Shown here: positions 10,014 through 21,097 of the stretch, piece by piece
How the letters are laid out: each line of letters opens with the position of its first letter
How positions within the stretch are numbered: position 1 is the stretch's first letter
NCBI GenBank assembly: GCA_949825045.1
Contig: OX463818.1
Location: forward strand, 35,976,906 to 36,040,905
Direction: 5' to 3'
Source: Argyresthia goedartella
Lineage: Eukaryota; Arthropoda; Insecta; Lepidoptera; Argyresthiidae
DNA: 64,000 nucleotides
Notes under the pieces: model-generated
Seen by the model: the letters and a program-made list of their open reading frames with translations, nothing else
What the model was told of the DNA's origin: nothing
Database searches by the model: none
Translations under genes and position numbers: made by a program

Positions 10014-12330
10014 ACATTGAAACATTGAAACATATTTATTGGTAAGTGTCAATTACATGTCAGATTATAAATAAAACATTGATTAATATACATCTGTATA
10101 AAAAATGTCAGACACATAAAAATGCATTCCATAAATTAAGATACCATTATTTAAAATTAAAATTGCCATAAAGTATTACATTAAATTTGAATTGTATTAA
10201 ATTAAATTTGTTATTCATTTCATTAAATTGGAATCACATTTTATATTGGTCGCTTCGAACTCAGCGAATGAGTAGAAGGTTTGCTCGACAAGCCAGTGTT
10301 TCAGTCGCTTTTTGAAGCATGCGGAATTAGGCGCAGATTTAATATGTTCTGGTATGCGGTTGTATACTGTCGGACCCATGACGTGAGTCAACTTCGATGA
10401 CTTGGCCAGGGTGTGTGAAACCGTCCTGAGCCTGTGACCGTTGCGGGTCGCGTGTCCGTGGATGTCGTGATGCCTGCGGAAAGAGTGGATGTTCTCGTGC
10501 ATATACACGGCCACCTGGAGTATGACGATGGACGGGAGCGTCAAGATGTGCAGCGCTTTAAAGTGAGGTTTTACCGACACGTCCCGGCGGACCTGGACTA
10601 TCGCTCTCACGGCTCGCTTTTGCATCCTGAGTGCTCTCTCCCAGTCCGCCGCGCGCCCCCACAGCTCGGCTCCGTACTGCAGCAGCGAGTGTACCGTGGC
10701 GAAGTAGCACGCGCGCGCCACACTGCGCGGCACCGTGCGCACCAGCCGCCGCAGCGCAAAGCATGCGCCGCTAAGTCTCGCGCACAGTCGCGCCACGTGA
10801 GCGCGCCATGTGAGTCCACGGTCCAGCTCGAAGCCCAGGAACGTTGTCGCTTCCACCTGATCGACCCGCATTCCGTCCACTTGGAGGTTCAGTGGGACGA
10901 GACGGCGACCTGATAGGTCGAAGTGGAGGAAGTGAGTTTTCTTTATGTTGAGAACGAGACCGTTGTTACGGAACCAGTGAGACAGTTCAGTGATAGTATG
11001 GTTTAGGCTTTGTTCAAGGCCTCCAATTGTCCTGTCAGTGATGATTCCTGCCAGGTCATCTGCGTACATGACTAATTCGCTGGAGGTCATCGCTTGTGGC
11101 AGGTCATTCAGAAGTAATGAGAATAGTATGTTGGATACCGAAGAGCCTTGAGCAACCCCCATATGTGTCATCACCGGTTCTGATCTCATTCTCCCTCCAT
11201 CACCAACGACGATCTGCGAGCGTTTTCGCAGGAAGTCTGTTAGTAGACATAAAGGCCCCCCGACTATACCGTAGTGACGGAGCTTAGCGGCGAGCACGCC
11301 GTGATCGGCAACATCAAATGCTTTCGAGAGGTCACAGCAGAGAACTGCGACCTGGAACTTCCTCTCTCTTGCCTCGAGCACTCGGCGCACCACCTCCCGC
11401 GCCAGTGCAGTCGTTGAGCGGCCCGCGCGGTACGCATACTGTCGCTCCGACAGCGCATCAGTCGACGCGAGGAATTCAAGAAGTCGGGCGCTGAGACCAT
11501 TTTCGAGGATCTTCGACACCGTGGGTACTATGGCCACTGGTCTGTATCCATCGATATTCTCCCTCTTTCCTTTCCCCTTGAATATCGGAGCGATTTTGCT
11601 CCTCTTTAGCGCTGTTGGGTACACGGCTCGTCTAATGCACTCGTTGAATAATTCAGTGAGAACTGGTGCCAACGGTTTAACAGCTAGGTGGACGAGTTCC
11701 ATCGAGGTCTCGTAGATATCCTTGGTAGGCTAATGCGGAATCCGAAAGGATATGATGCGATGTACCTCGTCCGCTGTAAACAGGCGCAGTCTCAGGGAGC
11801 GGTCGGCAGGTGGGCGGGCAGCGTGCAGGGCACGACAGGCGCGCGGCACGTCGGCAGCCGGGGCTCCGCACGCGGCGGCGGCACCGGCGAACCGAGCGTT
11901 CATCGCGTCCACCACGGCTTGCTTGCTGCTAAATTTAATGCCGTTTGAGTCTACGGCCACATCCGTGAAGTCTACACAAGTACGGTTGCTTTTCCCTCGT
12001 TCTTTGTTAATCACGTTCCACATGGCTTTACTCACGTTCGTGCTGGACGTGATTGCGCTCGTGTAAAAGTGTTCTCTTTTTTTTTGACCAGGTTGTCGTA
12101 TTGGTTTTTTAATTTGTCAATGAGTTCCGTAACAATGGTATCATCAGGATGAGCAGACGAGAGCTCCAGAACGTCGAAGAGCAATGATTGAATGTTTCGA
12201 AGCTCATGTGTAACCCATGATTGGCGTGTTGGGTGTGGTTTTCGTGTGAGTGGAAAGCAAATGTCGTACTTGTTGCTAATTACAGAAATCACAGACGCGG
12301 CGAAATCCTCGATCTACTCACCTTTTTGGC
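10014..12330 (-). mobile_element. 5'-truncated CR1/Jockey-group non-LTR retrotransposon (family B)
   Basis: Contains the RT gene at 10215-12292 and a ~200-bp A/T-rich 3' UTR. The 3' end, read on the minus strand, is AATAAATATGTTTCAATG continuing as three copies of the octamer ATGTTTCA. Octamer-like 3' tails are typical of the CR1 group. The 5' end fades out near 12300-12500, so no complete endonuclease domain is visible. Confidence 0.75.
10215..12292 (-). pseudogene. Non-LTR retrotransposon reverse transcriptase (family B), one stop and one frameshift
   Basis: RT that would copy element RNA at the nicked target. The main open part, 10215-11702 (495 codons), carries RT motifs in order: PIFKGKGKRENIDGYRPVAI, CCDLSKAFDVADHG, MGVAQGSSVSNILFSLLLND, the catalytic MYADDL box and a C-terminal LLQYGAELWGRAADW segment. 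Upstream, 11730-12035 is in the same frame, separated by one TAG (PH*PTKDIYE). Further upstream, 12032-12292 continues in another frame after a slip in a 9-A run near 12083-12091. The RT signature is GVAQGSS rather than the usual GVPQGS. The opposite-strand frames through this interval are shadows. Two disabling changes make it a pseudogene. Confidence 0.85.
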
Positions 12331-12530
12331 ACCAAATGTGCTGCCAGTCCACACTCGCAATAGACGCGACGAAATTGCGGCAGTTAGCCTGCGTGCGCTG
12401 GCGCACGGTGCGGACGGGTGGCACAAGCGCGCGGGAATCTCAAATATGGTGAAAAATATAGAGAAATGTATGGTATAAATAGGGGGATTAATTGAGTTCC
12501 AGATCAGCAGACCAGTCCACATTCAGCAGT

Positions 12531-13367
12531 GTTGGGATGGTATTAGTTAGGTATCAAATGAGGTGTATCGAACAATAGTCTACATACAAGATTAAATTTA
12601 AAAGGTACTTAATCAGTACTTCCCACAAAAATGTACTACATACAATAACGAGTACAGACCGCAAACTATCCAAGAACCCCAAATTAAATATAAAAGTACT
12701 CGTTATTTTATTAACTACACTTTTGTGCTAAGTACAAATTTAATACCCATTGTGTATAAATTAATCAAGTATTAAAAATACTGCAGTTGAAAATGGGGTT
12801 GCAGGGCAGATGCTGTCCAGCAAGCCCAAGTTCAATCTTAGAGTACTCGTTATCTTGTGTAATACATTGGTTGTAATAACTACTAAGTAAGAAGACATTA
12901 TGTAATTTTTTATTTTGAGTATTAAAAAACACCAAAATTTTAAATGGGGTTGCTGGGAAGCGTGGCGTGTCTATCGTATAATTATTTAAACATAAACAGT
13001 AAACATAAATATAACAGCACAGCGGCTGTTAGGCGGCACATTAACAACAGGTTTCTTAATTTTTTATTGATTTTTTATTCTGTAGCATTCTCGCATTATA
13101 AGTGTTGAGTTCTGTCTGTAATTTTAGGCTAACTCTAATTCTTAGGTATTTAATTTGGTTGTTGTTGTTGGTATATCTAATTATAAAATTTGCAGTGATG
13201 ACGCATAAGAACTGTTTTAGATTTTTACTTCGACTAGTTATTAATTATTTATATTTTATTGCTATAAGTGATAACCTGTTATTGGCTTTTTTAAGTTTAA
13301 TTTGGCTATTATCAGACTTTGTAAGCTGTTGGTTATCCACAGAGCTGGAAATAAAAAAATAAACAAA
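12531..13367. other. No gene seen; repeats of ACGAGTAC type
   Basis: AT-rich. TAACGAGTAC near 12656 and GTACTCGTTA near 12697 and 12844 are inverted copies of one another. CAGTGTTGGGATGG near 12526 looks like a hAT-type 5' end, but I found no matching 3' end. Confidence 0.4.
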
Positions 13368-13713
13368 AACATTTATATACAGGCACATACATTGCTTCTG
13401 ACCTCACACTTGGATACCCTGTGTCGTGGGAACCGTGCGAAAAGTGACATCACTAAATATAAACTTTCAACAACTGGGGAATTATTTTTTTATCCCCAGC
13501 CGGGGATCGAACCCGGGACCTCTCGCATGGTAGGTAAAGCCACAACCGCAGTGCCACAGAGGTCGATACGAGAATCGCGGCTGGGTAGGAAGTAAAAAAT
13601 CCCAGGTCTTAGATATTTGTATATGTGTAGCGTCGCTGTTTCTGGTTCCCTCGACATCCTAGTGTATCCTAGTATGGGGCCAGAAGCAATGTATGTGCCT
13701 GTATATAAATATT
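13368..13713. mobile_element. tRNA-headed SINE material, two copies or arms joined in inverted orientation
   Basis: On the minus strand a tRNA-like head has a B box GGTTCGATCCC (13503-13513) and an A-box-like TGGCACTGCGG (13547-13557). Its tail ends at about 13368 with GCAATGTATGTGCCTGTATA. A second tail of the same type, in the plus orientation, ends at about 13713. The two tails match as inverted repeats over about 80 bp, the outermost ~30 nearly exactly. Only one head is visible. Confidence 0.65.
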
Positions 13714-14465
13714 TATGTTTATGTATTCCCCGACAAAGAGACCATGATACATATGTGAAGAATATGTTTCTGATTACTTTGTGCTGTGGTAAAACTTCGC
13801 ACTTAACAACTCAGTAAGTTAATATAACTCGAAGCAGAGAGCTCACTCCAAGACATACATTGCTTATTACTTTTAAACTGAGTTAATATCATGTACCACT
13901 TTAATCATTTTGAGTGCCAGGGTTATATGAAGAATATTCAATTTTAATAAGCTACTACCCAGATGCAAAGCCTACAACTCAAAGTTTAACGGACGCTTAC
14001 CTCTTGAATACTACCGGCGTTAGATAACGCCACTTTTCCGTTACAGGTTTTAAATTGTATTGATTTTGAACCTTATGTCGCGTCCCGTCCCGACTACCCT
14101 CGGTTTTTAGAGGTTAAATGAATGCTGTCACTGTCAATCGCTCGGGCAATGAAAGCACCAGAGTCTTCAAACTCCAAAATAAATTATTTAAATATCATAA
14201 TCCAACTTTTACTTTCGTAAATAAGTATTGTCGCACGAGCTTGAGTTGACGGGACTTATTTCTTACATTGCCAACAGCAAAAAGACCATGTTCTTCTTGT
14301 AACAACTGGGCGACCGTATGATCGATGCCTCACGGAAGGGTTGTTTCTTTTTGTTTCTGTTTTGTAACGGACACTTCCGGGTGTTTTGTAAAAATAGGGA
14401 ACAAAGAGAAGTAATGGATTCAGCCTTACATTATAGTCGCAAAAAATATAATTGAAACAAAGCGT
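13714..14465. other. No gene seen
   Basis: No domain-bearing frame. The reverse frames at 14256-14625 run through the dispersed repeat and are not supported. Confidence 0.4.
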
Positions 14466-14595
14466 CAGGCACATTCCCACACGGGGTGGCACAAGCACAG
14501 TTGCGCCCACGTTTAGCCAGTTGTTCAATACTCCATGTTGAGTAACAGGGAGCTATTCCACCGCCGCAGCTATGGAGATATGTAAGTTGAGGAAA
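14466..14595 (+). repeat. Dispersed repeat, ACGGGGTGGCAG family
   Basis: CACACGGGGTGGCACAAGCA, then GTTGCGCCCACGTTTAGCCA, TTCAATACTCCATG and GCCGCAGCTATGGAG. The most complete plus-orientation copy in the window. Confidence 0.65.
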
Positions 14596-14639
14596 TGAGT
14601 ATGCGACAGACACTCCCACAAGCAACGGTATCTACATTA

Positions 14640-15015
14640 TTGTGGATAACCTTCCCCTAGAAGTGGTTGAGGAGTATATCTATCTTGGAAATTTGGTCGA
14701 CAGAGCCAGGTAAAGGAGATCGCTAGACGAGTCCAGCGAGGATGAGCTGCTTTCGCAAAACTAAGAGATGTTCTGACCTCTAACATCCCTCAATGCCTGA
14801 AGACAAAGGTATTTAACCGATGTGTACTGCCGACTCCCACATACGGTGCCGAAACATGGACGCTCAAGAAGGAGATTGTGCACAAAGTCACGGCAGCACA
14901 AAGAGCCATGGAGCGTGCCATGCGAGGCATCAGGCTGTCAGACCGTAGCCGTAATACCCAAATCAGACGCCGATTTCAGCTGACGAGGCTACCGACAGTT
15001 GCAGCCGTTATATAA
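14640..15015 (+). pseudogene. RTE-like reverse transcriptase C-terminal fragment
   Basis: Translation gives EEYIYLGNLV, a small gap, then QVKEIARRVQRG*AAFAKLR, FNRCVLPTPTYGAETWTL and AQRAMERAMRGIRLSDRSRN. The series EYIYLG .. LPTxTYGAETW .. QRAMERAM is characteristic of the RT C-terminal region of RTE-clade LINEs. There is one TGA where Trp is expected and one internal deletion. Both ends are lost. Nothing around it supplies the rest of the element. Confidence 0.75.
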
Positions 15016-15481
15016 CGTATTTTGTCAGTACATTAAAACTAGAGCCTTCCTAAAACTTATCATTTAATTTTGCATATTTTACATATTTCATAACAAGTTT
15101 TTTGTGATGCATATAATTTGATCCTTAATTATAATATACTACTACTACAATTATAATAGTAGTTTATCTACACACATATCATAAACTCTCTTTGATGTGT
15201 TCAGGAACCGCATTTTCGACCGGCATTGTGGCATTGATCATTGCTCTGCAGTTGTTTAGCTTGTTTAGTAGTACCAACTTCACAGACAAACTAGGGGCGG
15301 CACGCAGGCGGGCGTCGGCGTTCGAAATTTGAATATCATAATTTGAAAAATTTCGGTATATTATGATCATAATGTATCAATATTCAGATATGAAATTAGT
15401 TTTTACCAAGAAGTTTTTCATTATGCTGGTCGTAACGTGTGGTTTTTGGACGCAGTAAAGAGGGTTTATGATACGTATGTA
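15016..15481. other. No gene seen
   Basis: AT-rich flank of the transposon that starts at 15482. A CGGCACGCAGGCGGGCGTCG patch at about 15298-15317 is the only GC-rich part. Confidence 0.4.
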
Positions 15482-15674
15482 CACACGACAAAGAAGATCG
15501 GTTTGCAGGGCACACAAACACCAGTCTTTGTGTGCGTAACGTTGCCAATAGCTACGATTAGCAATGCACACTAACACAGTATTCGTGTTAATGTCGCGTC
15601 TGTGTGCGTTTTTCTGATCCCATACATTCATTGATTATGACGCAAGTTTTCACAGCTTTATGCAAAGTAGTCGA

Positions 15675-15728
15675 TAGCCTAGTGGATTAGGTGCTAGAAT
15701 TACGATATGTAGATAAAGGTTCGATCCC
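15675..15728 (+). other. tRNA-like pol III box pair in left arm
   Basis: TAGCCTAGTGG (15675-15685) matches the A-box consensus TRGCNNAGYNGG up to its last G, and GGTTCGATCCC (15718-15728) matches the B-box consensus exactly. Spacing of about 32 bp is in the tRNA range. It does not fold into a full tRNA that I can see. Confidence 0.6.
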
Positions 15729-15984
15729 TCAAAGGAAATTATTTTTTAGAAGCTACGAGTATTATTAAATTCACATAGCATCGAATATAAATTGATTACA
15801 ATTGTTTAACCAAACTAGAGTTCGAAGAGTTGTAAACTTGCCCGGTAAAAAGGCCATAGTCTACCTTCTTTATTTAAAATGTAACAGCTACCCTCTTTAA
15901 AATTGTTTTGCGTCTGCGCGCTCTCAGCATTAGTTGTATTGCATTTCGTTCCTTGTAAATTGTGATTGAGATTTGTTATCTATC

Positions 15985-17095
15985 ATGGAAAGTCATCTAT
16001 CCACTTTTAAAAAGGCGGAAATCATTGTTTTGTATGAACAAAACATTTCAATTAGCGAGATAGCACGACGTTTAATGATATCGGTGAGTTATGCATATAA
16101 AAAATAAATTTGAAGGTTTTTTATAAATTATGATTATAATTATACCTTGTGTTACTACTTCATTGTATTTTTTTCTTATTTTACAGAGAAGAACAGTGCA
16201 ACTGTGGGTTCATAGGTATGCAGATTCTGGACATGTTGAAAGTCGTCGACCAGGCCCACAGCCTGTAGCCTACACAGCTGCATCTGATCGCCATCGCGAC
16301 ATCATTGCAGCGCATAACAGCAATCCGTTTGCCAGCACCCGGTCTACGGCGACACTTCATAATGTAACACTACAAACAGTTCGCAATCACTTACGAGCTG
16401 ATGGTTTAAGATGTCGGAGACCAGCGAAGAAGATTATGATGTCTAATGAGCATCGTGAAGACAGAGTGCGGTTTGCCCGTGAATATTTGGACTTTGATTG
16501 GTGTAATAATGTTGTTGTTTTTAGTGATGAAAAGACTTTTAGATCAGACAAGGATGGGCGTAAAATACTGTGGAGAAGAAATAATGAACGATATAGTTTA
16601 GCAAACATTCTACCGTGCAGGTGTAGTGGCCGTATTACTTTGGGATATTGGGGATGGATGTCGTCGATGGGCCCCGGTGAATTAGTGCAAGTGAGTGCTC
16701 GCAACACTGCTCAAGGATACTTGGATATTTTACAGAACGTCATGTTACCAACCGTACGAACTGTATATCCGGATGAGCATATATACTTTGTCCATGACAA
16801 TTGCGCTGTGCATCGCGCCCATATTGTGCAAGAATGGTTTAACAAGCAAGAATCCTTGACAGTTATTGACTGGCCTTCTAAAAGCCCTGATTTAAACCCC
16901 ATCGAAAATCTATGGGGACATATGGTGCTCAATTGGGATCCATCGAATGTGAGATCTAGGTCTAATTTAGATGAAGTTGTTACTTCAACCTGGGAGATAA
17001 TGCGAGGCACTGACATGTGTTGGAATATGGTCACTGGCATGAGAAGTAGACTACAACAAATAATAGTAAGAGAAGGAGCTCCACTAAGATATTAA
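15985..17095 (+). CDS. Tc1/mariner-superfamily transposase, DD35E, two exons, intact
   Basis: Cuts and joins the element's ends at TA sites in the nucleus. Exon 1 (15985-16083) begins with the ATG at 15985 and encodes a helix-turn-helix (EIARRLMIS). The intron runs 16084-16186 (GTGAGT..TTTTACAG). Exon 2 (16187-17095) resumes in phase with RRTVQLWVHRYADSGHV, completing the HTH. The catalytic domain has VFSDEKTF (first D), FVHDNCAVH (second D) and SPDLNPIENLWG (E). I count 35 residues between the second D and the E, so DD35E rather than the DD34E of classic Tc1. No stop or frameshift in about 336 codons. The Met at 16130 falls inside the intron and is not the start. The closest named DD35E group I know is Traveler; membership is unproven. 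Confidence 0.9.
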
Positions 17096-17365
17096 ATAAA
17101 ACATAACCATTAATATGTGAAAGCTTTGTGTTATCATAAGATAAGGTGATTTATATGTCTATGATGTTATTGCTACTTCAGGTTAGAAGTTATCACATAA
17201 TTTCTAATTGCTTAGCATGTTGATTCATAGCTTATATATCATCAACTGCGACATCTGTCCTTGTCTGACTAAAACTAAAATAAGTAAATTAAGTGTAGTT
17301 TATTATAACAAACTAGTAATAAATTATTATTAGGACGAAATATAATTTTGTTTTATTATGAAAAA

Positions 17366-17480
17366 AATAAGGCTGGTTTCACCACATGCTGATAAAGCCT
17401 ATCTGTCAAATAACGCCATACAAAAATCTAAGTTTAACTGGCAGATAGGCTTCATCAGCAGTGGTGAAACCGGCCCTTAA
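17366..17480. mobile_element. Palindromic MITE inside the DD35E element
   Basis: Arms GGCTGGTTTCACCACATGCT (from 17371) and, reversed, GGGCCGGTTTCACCACTGCT (from 17476) pair over about 38 bp. TTAA follows on the right and ATAA precedes on the left, hinting at a TTAA-type (piggyBac-like) insertion. This type is common in Lepidoptera as far as I recall. Confidence 0.6.
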
Positions 17481-17567
17481 TCTAGAATAAATATTTGGTC
17501 TGATCAATAATAATTAAAAAAAAGTATCTAAAAAAAAACATCACCATGCTTTTTCCCTCCTTGATAG

Positions 17568-17622
17568 AGGATCGAACTCAATACCTCAAAGTCATTAGTC
17601 TGGCATCTAACCCGTTGGGCTA
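17568..17622 (-). other. tRNA-like pol III box pair in right arm
   Basis: On the minus strand TAGCCCAACGGG (17611-17622) and AGTTCGATCCT (17568-17578) resemble A and B boxes. It lies about as far from the right end as the left-arm pair does from the left end, in mirrored orientation. Confidence 0.55.
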
Positions 17623-17835
17623 TCGTCCACTCTGTAGGAAGCGGTAAAAACTAGTCTTATATTCAACGAAGACACATAGTGATTGTATGCTCAGACAGTA
17701 TTATAATATCTGTGACTGTGCTGTGACGACCAATGTAACGCACACACATTCAAGTCAGCGATTCGTGTCGCAACGTTACGCACACAAAGAGTGGCATTTG
17801 TGTGCCCTGCAAACCGAACTTCTTTGCCGATTGTA

Positions 17836-18761
17836 GATAAACAAATAAATACTTACATGCTGCATACTATAATTCTAAAGAGAGAGGTAATGCTTCTTCA
17901 CACGACTTTTAAATATATTCAGAGTATGACTGTCCCTGATGGTGCAGGGGAGTGCATTCCACAACCGAATATATGTCTTACTTACTTAGTCGTAACTTAA
18001 ATCATCGGAAAAAACGTGACGTCACCTTTGGTCAGCTTCCGTAAAAAAATAACTAGACACGGAATGAGAAAATAACTTTAGAACCTTGCTTATGTTCAAT
18101 ATCTGATTCAGGAATGGAACAACACTTGAATTATAGTACCATGAAAGAGGAAACCTGATGTATTTATGGAACCTTTAGAACCTTTGAAGTATAAACTGGG
18201 TTAAAAAAACAATATCGTTTTAATAAGCGCTCTTGGAAGCTCGGGTAGCTTTTACGTAACTTTTGATATGTTTAGTTTAGGTTTCCTGTAGCTTTGATAA
18301 AGTGTGGAGTTGAAAGAACTTGGACAATCCAGATGTAGGTTTATGAATATTCCAGCAACACAACCCTAATTTTGGCATCTTAATGTAATTCTGAAGTTTA
18401 ACATGTAATTTATGAATTTAATACCTGCTAAAAGAGAGTTACGGTAATATCGCAATCATTCTTCTGATATTAGGGACGCATAAAGTAAAAACAATTTTAC
18501 CCTATTAAGCTCTGCAGTCGTTCGAGGGAAGAAACGATGCCAAAGTCCACAAATTTATGTTCAAAAGTCCAGTCCGCACGAGTTGTAATCATTCCGTGTA
18601 CCAGGGAAGCAGCGGCCCGAAACGTTTCAACAGTATTTACAATTAAATTGTATTTGTAGAAACAGTAAAGTTTGGGTGAGCTGGTCGCAATTCTAACGGC
18701 TTTGACTGCTTGTTGATTTCCGATAAACAGTTTTGTTTCTATACATTCTGAAAATGATATA
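17836..18761. other. No gene seen
   Basis: Spacer between two DNA transposons, with scattered AT-rich sequence and no supported frame. Confidence 0.4.
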
Positions 18762-20070
18762 CATAGTCAGGTCATAAGTTCTGTCACATGTTCAATATGA
18801 AATAATTTAGTCATGTTTATTATTTATGTAAACATTTATATAGCAAAATGAACTTAATAAAACATAGATTCTTATGGTAATAAAGTTTATTCAAAATGAC
18901 CCCCGCGATTTTGAATACAGGCCTTTATTCTGCGCGGCCAGTCGTCTATCGCAGCACGAACGAGGTCCATGTCAATATCGGCGGCTGCCTTAATCAAGGA
19001 TGCCTTGAGTGACTCCAAATTAGGATGAGGCTTTGAGCAGGCCTTTTCCTGCAAGTGTTGCCATATCTTGTAATCTAACGGATTCAAATCTGGACTGGAG
19101 GAGGGCCAGTCTTCGTGCCGGATGAAGTCGATTTCACGCGCCGCCAGCCAGTCTTGTGTGCTTTTCGCTCTATGAGCTGGCGCAGAATCTTGTTGGAATA
19201 CCCAGTGCCTGTTATTAAACATGGTATGAGAAACAGGTTCCACAAGGTTCTTGAGGACTGTATTTTGATACACAACTGCATTCGTTTTTTCGCCTTTCTC
19301 ACAAAAATGTACCTCAGTTAAGCCCCAATAAGAGACTCCCAACCAAATCATGAGCGAGGATGGAAAATGACCTCGTTGGACACGCGGAATACGGTTGCTC
19401 GCTTCTTCACTGCTGTGTGTGTACACCTTAACATTTTGTTTGTTGTAGCTCTCTTCCACGTTGAAAATGTTTTCATCCGAAAAAAGAATCTCCCGATGCT
19501 TTTTTCCCGCGTACCGCTTCAACAAAGCGCGGCATCTCTTTAGTCTCAGGTCCAATAAACGAGCGTCCAAACGATGTCCTGTTTTTCTTCGCTATGCCCT
19601 AAGCCCTAAGTCTTCATTTAACACCCTTTTCACCGTGGTCCTGCTTAACCCCATCTGAAGGGCCAACAGTTTCTGCTTACGTATGGGATTTCTTTGAATT
19701 CGCGCCTTCACAGCTTTTATCACTGCTGGAGTCCTAACAGAGCGAGGGCGACTACTTCTTGACCTGTCATCTACACTAGAGTGTTCATTGTATCGTTTTA
19801 TGGTACGATAAACGAATCTTTTGGTTATATTCAAATTTTTCAGTAAGTTGAAAATTTGAATTGGCGCGTAACCGCAGCGATGCAACGCAATAACTGCGAC
19901 ACGGTCTTCTTTAAGTGTCCACTCCATATTTAAAAATGAGGAAAACTCTAAAAAGTACACATTATTATTTTCATGAAAAATTCGAAATTCGAATTCAATA
20001 AACTTTTTTGTGGCCAGCGTTCTAAATTCAAAAGTTTTTATTGTGTGACAGAACTTATGACCTGACTATG
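18762..20070 (-). mobile_element. Complete maT-type (DD37D) Tc1/mariner-superfamily element
   Basis: 1309 bp. Both ends read inward as CATAGTCAGGTCATAAGTTC then TGTCACA, identical over about 27 bp. TA duplications lie at 18760-18761 and 20071-20072. One transposase gene on the minus strand fills the interior. Length and layout are normal for the superfamily. Confidence 0.9.
18887..19927 (-). pseudogene. DD37D (maT-like) transposase, single nonsense codon
   Basis: Transposase of the 18762-20070 element. I take the Met at 19927 (MEWTLKEDRVAVIALHRCGY) as the start; an in-frame Met 11 codons upstream is possible. A paired-like N-terminal HTH (FVYRTIKRYNEHSSVDDRS) is followed by the catalytic domain: LFSDENIF (first D), FQQDSAPAHRA (second D) and SSPDLNPLDYKIW (third D), with 37 residues between the last two, hence DD37D. 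A TAG at 19592-19594 (LGLRA*RRKTGHRL) breaks the frame; the reading frame is otherwise continuous to the stop at 18887. All three catalytic Asp are present, so this one stop may be the only lesion. Confidence 0.9.
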
Positions 20071-21097
20071 TATTTATATGCAGACTGAAAACTGAACTGT
20101 TATTTATATTAATTTACAGTTTATTTTCAGCTGCGGTTGGTTCGCGCCGGCTCTGTTTTTTATGGGATTTGAAACGTCTTATACAAAGATTGTTGCAGTG
20201 GTAGAATAAGAGGAGGGAATCGGACCGCACCCGAGGCTACACGTCAAAAACAGCTGTGCTGTATTTTAACTAAATTAATGTGTTTAAATTCGTCTATTTG
20301 TGAATATAGTGTTAATTTAAGTGTTTGTTAAGTCAACTAAAGTATGCCAGTGCTAAATGTGGTCAGAATTGTAATTGTGATAAAATAATCGATCACGGAC
20401 CGAAAGACAAAGGACATTTCAAACTGCCAACGGAAAAACCCCGGGTGAGTAGTGTTTTTCATATTTGCTTATTCATATTTTACAAGTATATGACTTGAAC
20501 TTAACTATATACTTATACACTAGATACTGCTCAACTCTCACTATTGTGAGAAACGTCCATCCTCACACCGCAGCGTCTTTGTTTTGTCTCTTAGCACTTG
20601 ACAATCTGTGGAAGTACTTTTGACGATAAAACTAGCCGTTCACTCATGTCAAGCCCCCCATAGTTACACACATTATCTAAAAATGAGTACACTACGAGTA
20701 TGTTTATTCATTTTAGATATTATAATTATTACACGATACACACAAGTGCACTGATAGGTTAGACCTTGGCAATTAGTTGCGAATATAGTGTAAGCTTGTA
20801 GGTGATTCTAGAGACATATTAGGTACTCACTTCACAGCTGATCATCACAACACTTGCAAAACGACTAAAATTGTTAGATAATAAGTATAACTTTCATTAG
20901 TTCAGGACATTTATTCTGTTAACCTATATTTACTTGTAATAGTTTAATTGAAACTTGTTGACTTTGACGTAGAATAGCTATATAGGGAATTAGGAACTAT
21001 CATATTAGTACTACAGCTACTAACTGCAAGTCTTTATTCCTTCTGTTTTATTTTAATTTTGTTCGGAGCACCCATTCTTTTTTATTTTATTTCCAGC

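Larger units (their letters stand above)
15482..17833 (+). mobile_element. Complete Tc1/mariner-superfamily element (DD35E) with long inverted repeats
   Basis: Ends defined by TA target duplications at 15480-15481 and 17834-17835. The outer ~60 bp of the two arms are close inverted copies (15482-15541 against 17774-17833; shared core GGTTTGCAGGGCACACAAA and TTTGTGTGCGTAACGTTGC). Weaker similarity appears to continue inward about 200 bp to a tRNA-like module in each arm. The one gene inside is intact apart from an intron. A small palindromic MITE sits in the 3' part (17366-17480). At 2.35 kb it is longer than a standard 1.3-1.6 kb Tc1 element, mainly because of the long ends. Confidence 0.85.

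Noticed and set aside
10434..10913. 159-codon plus-strand frame
   Set aside because: Antisense to the RT gene 10215-11702, which has the catalytic motifs.
12526..12560. hAT element start (CAGTGTTGGGATGG)
   Set aside because: No matching 3' end or 8-bp duplication found downstream.
16130..16186. Upstream Met at 16130 as transposase start
   Set aside because: It lies in the intron: the real ATG at 15985 and a GTGAGT..TTTTACAG intron restore a complete HTH.
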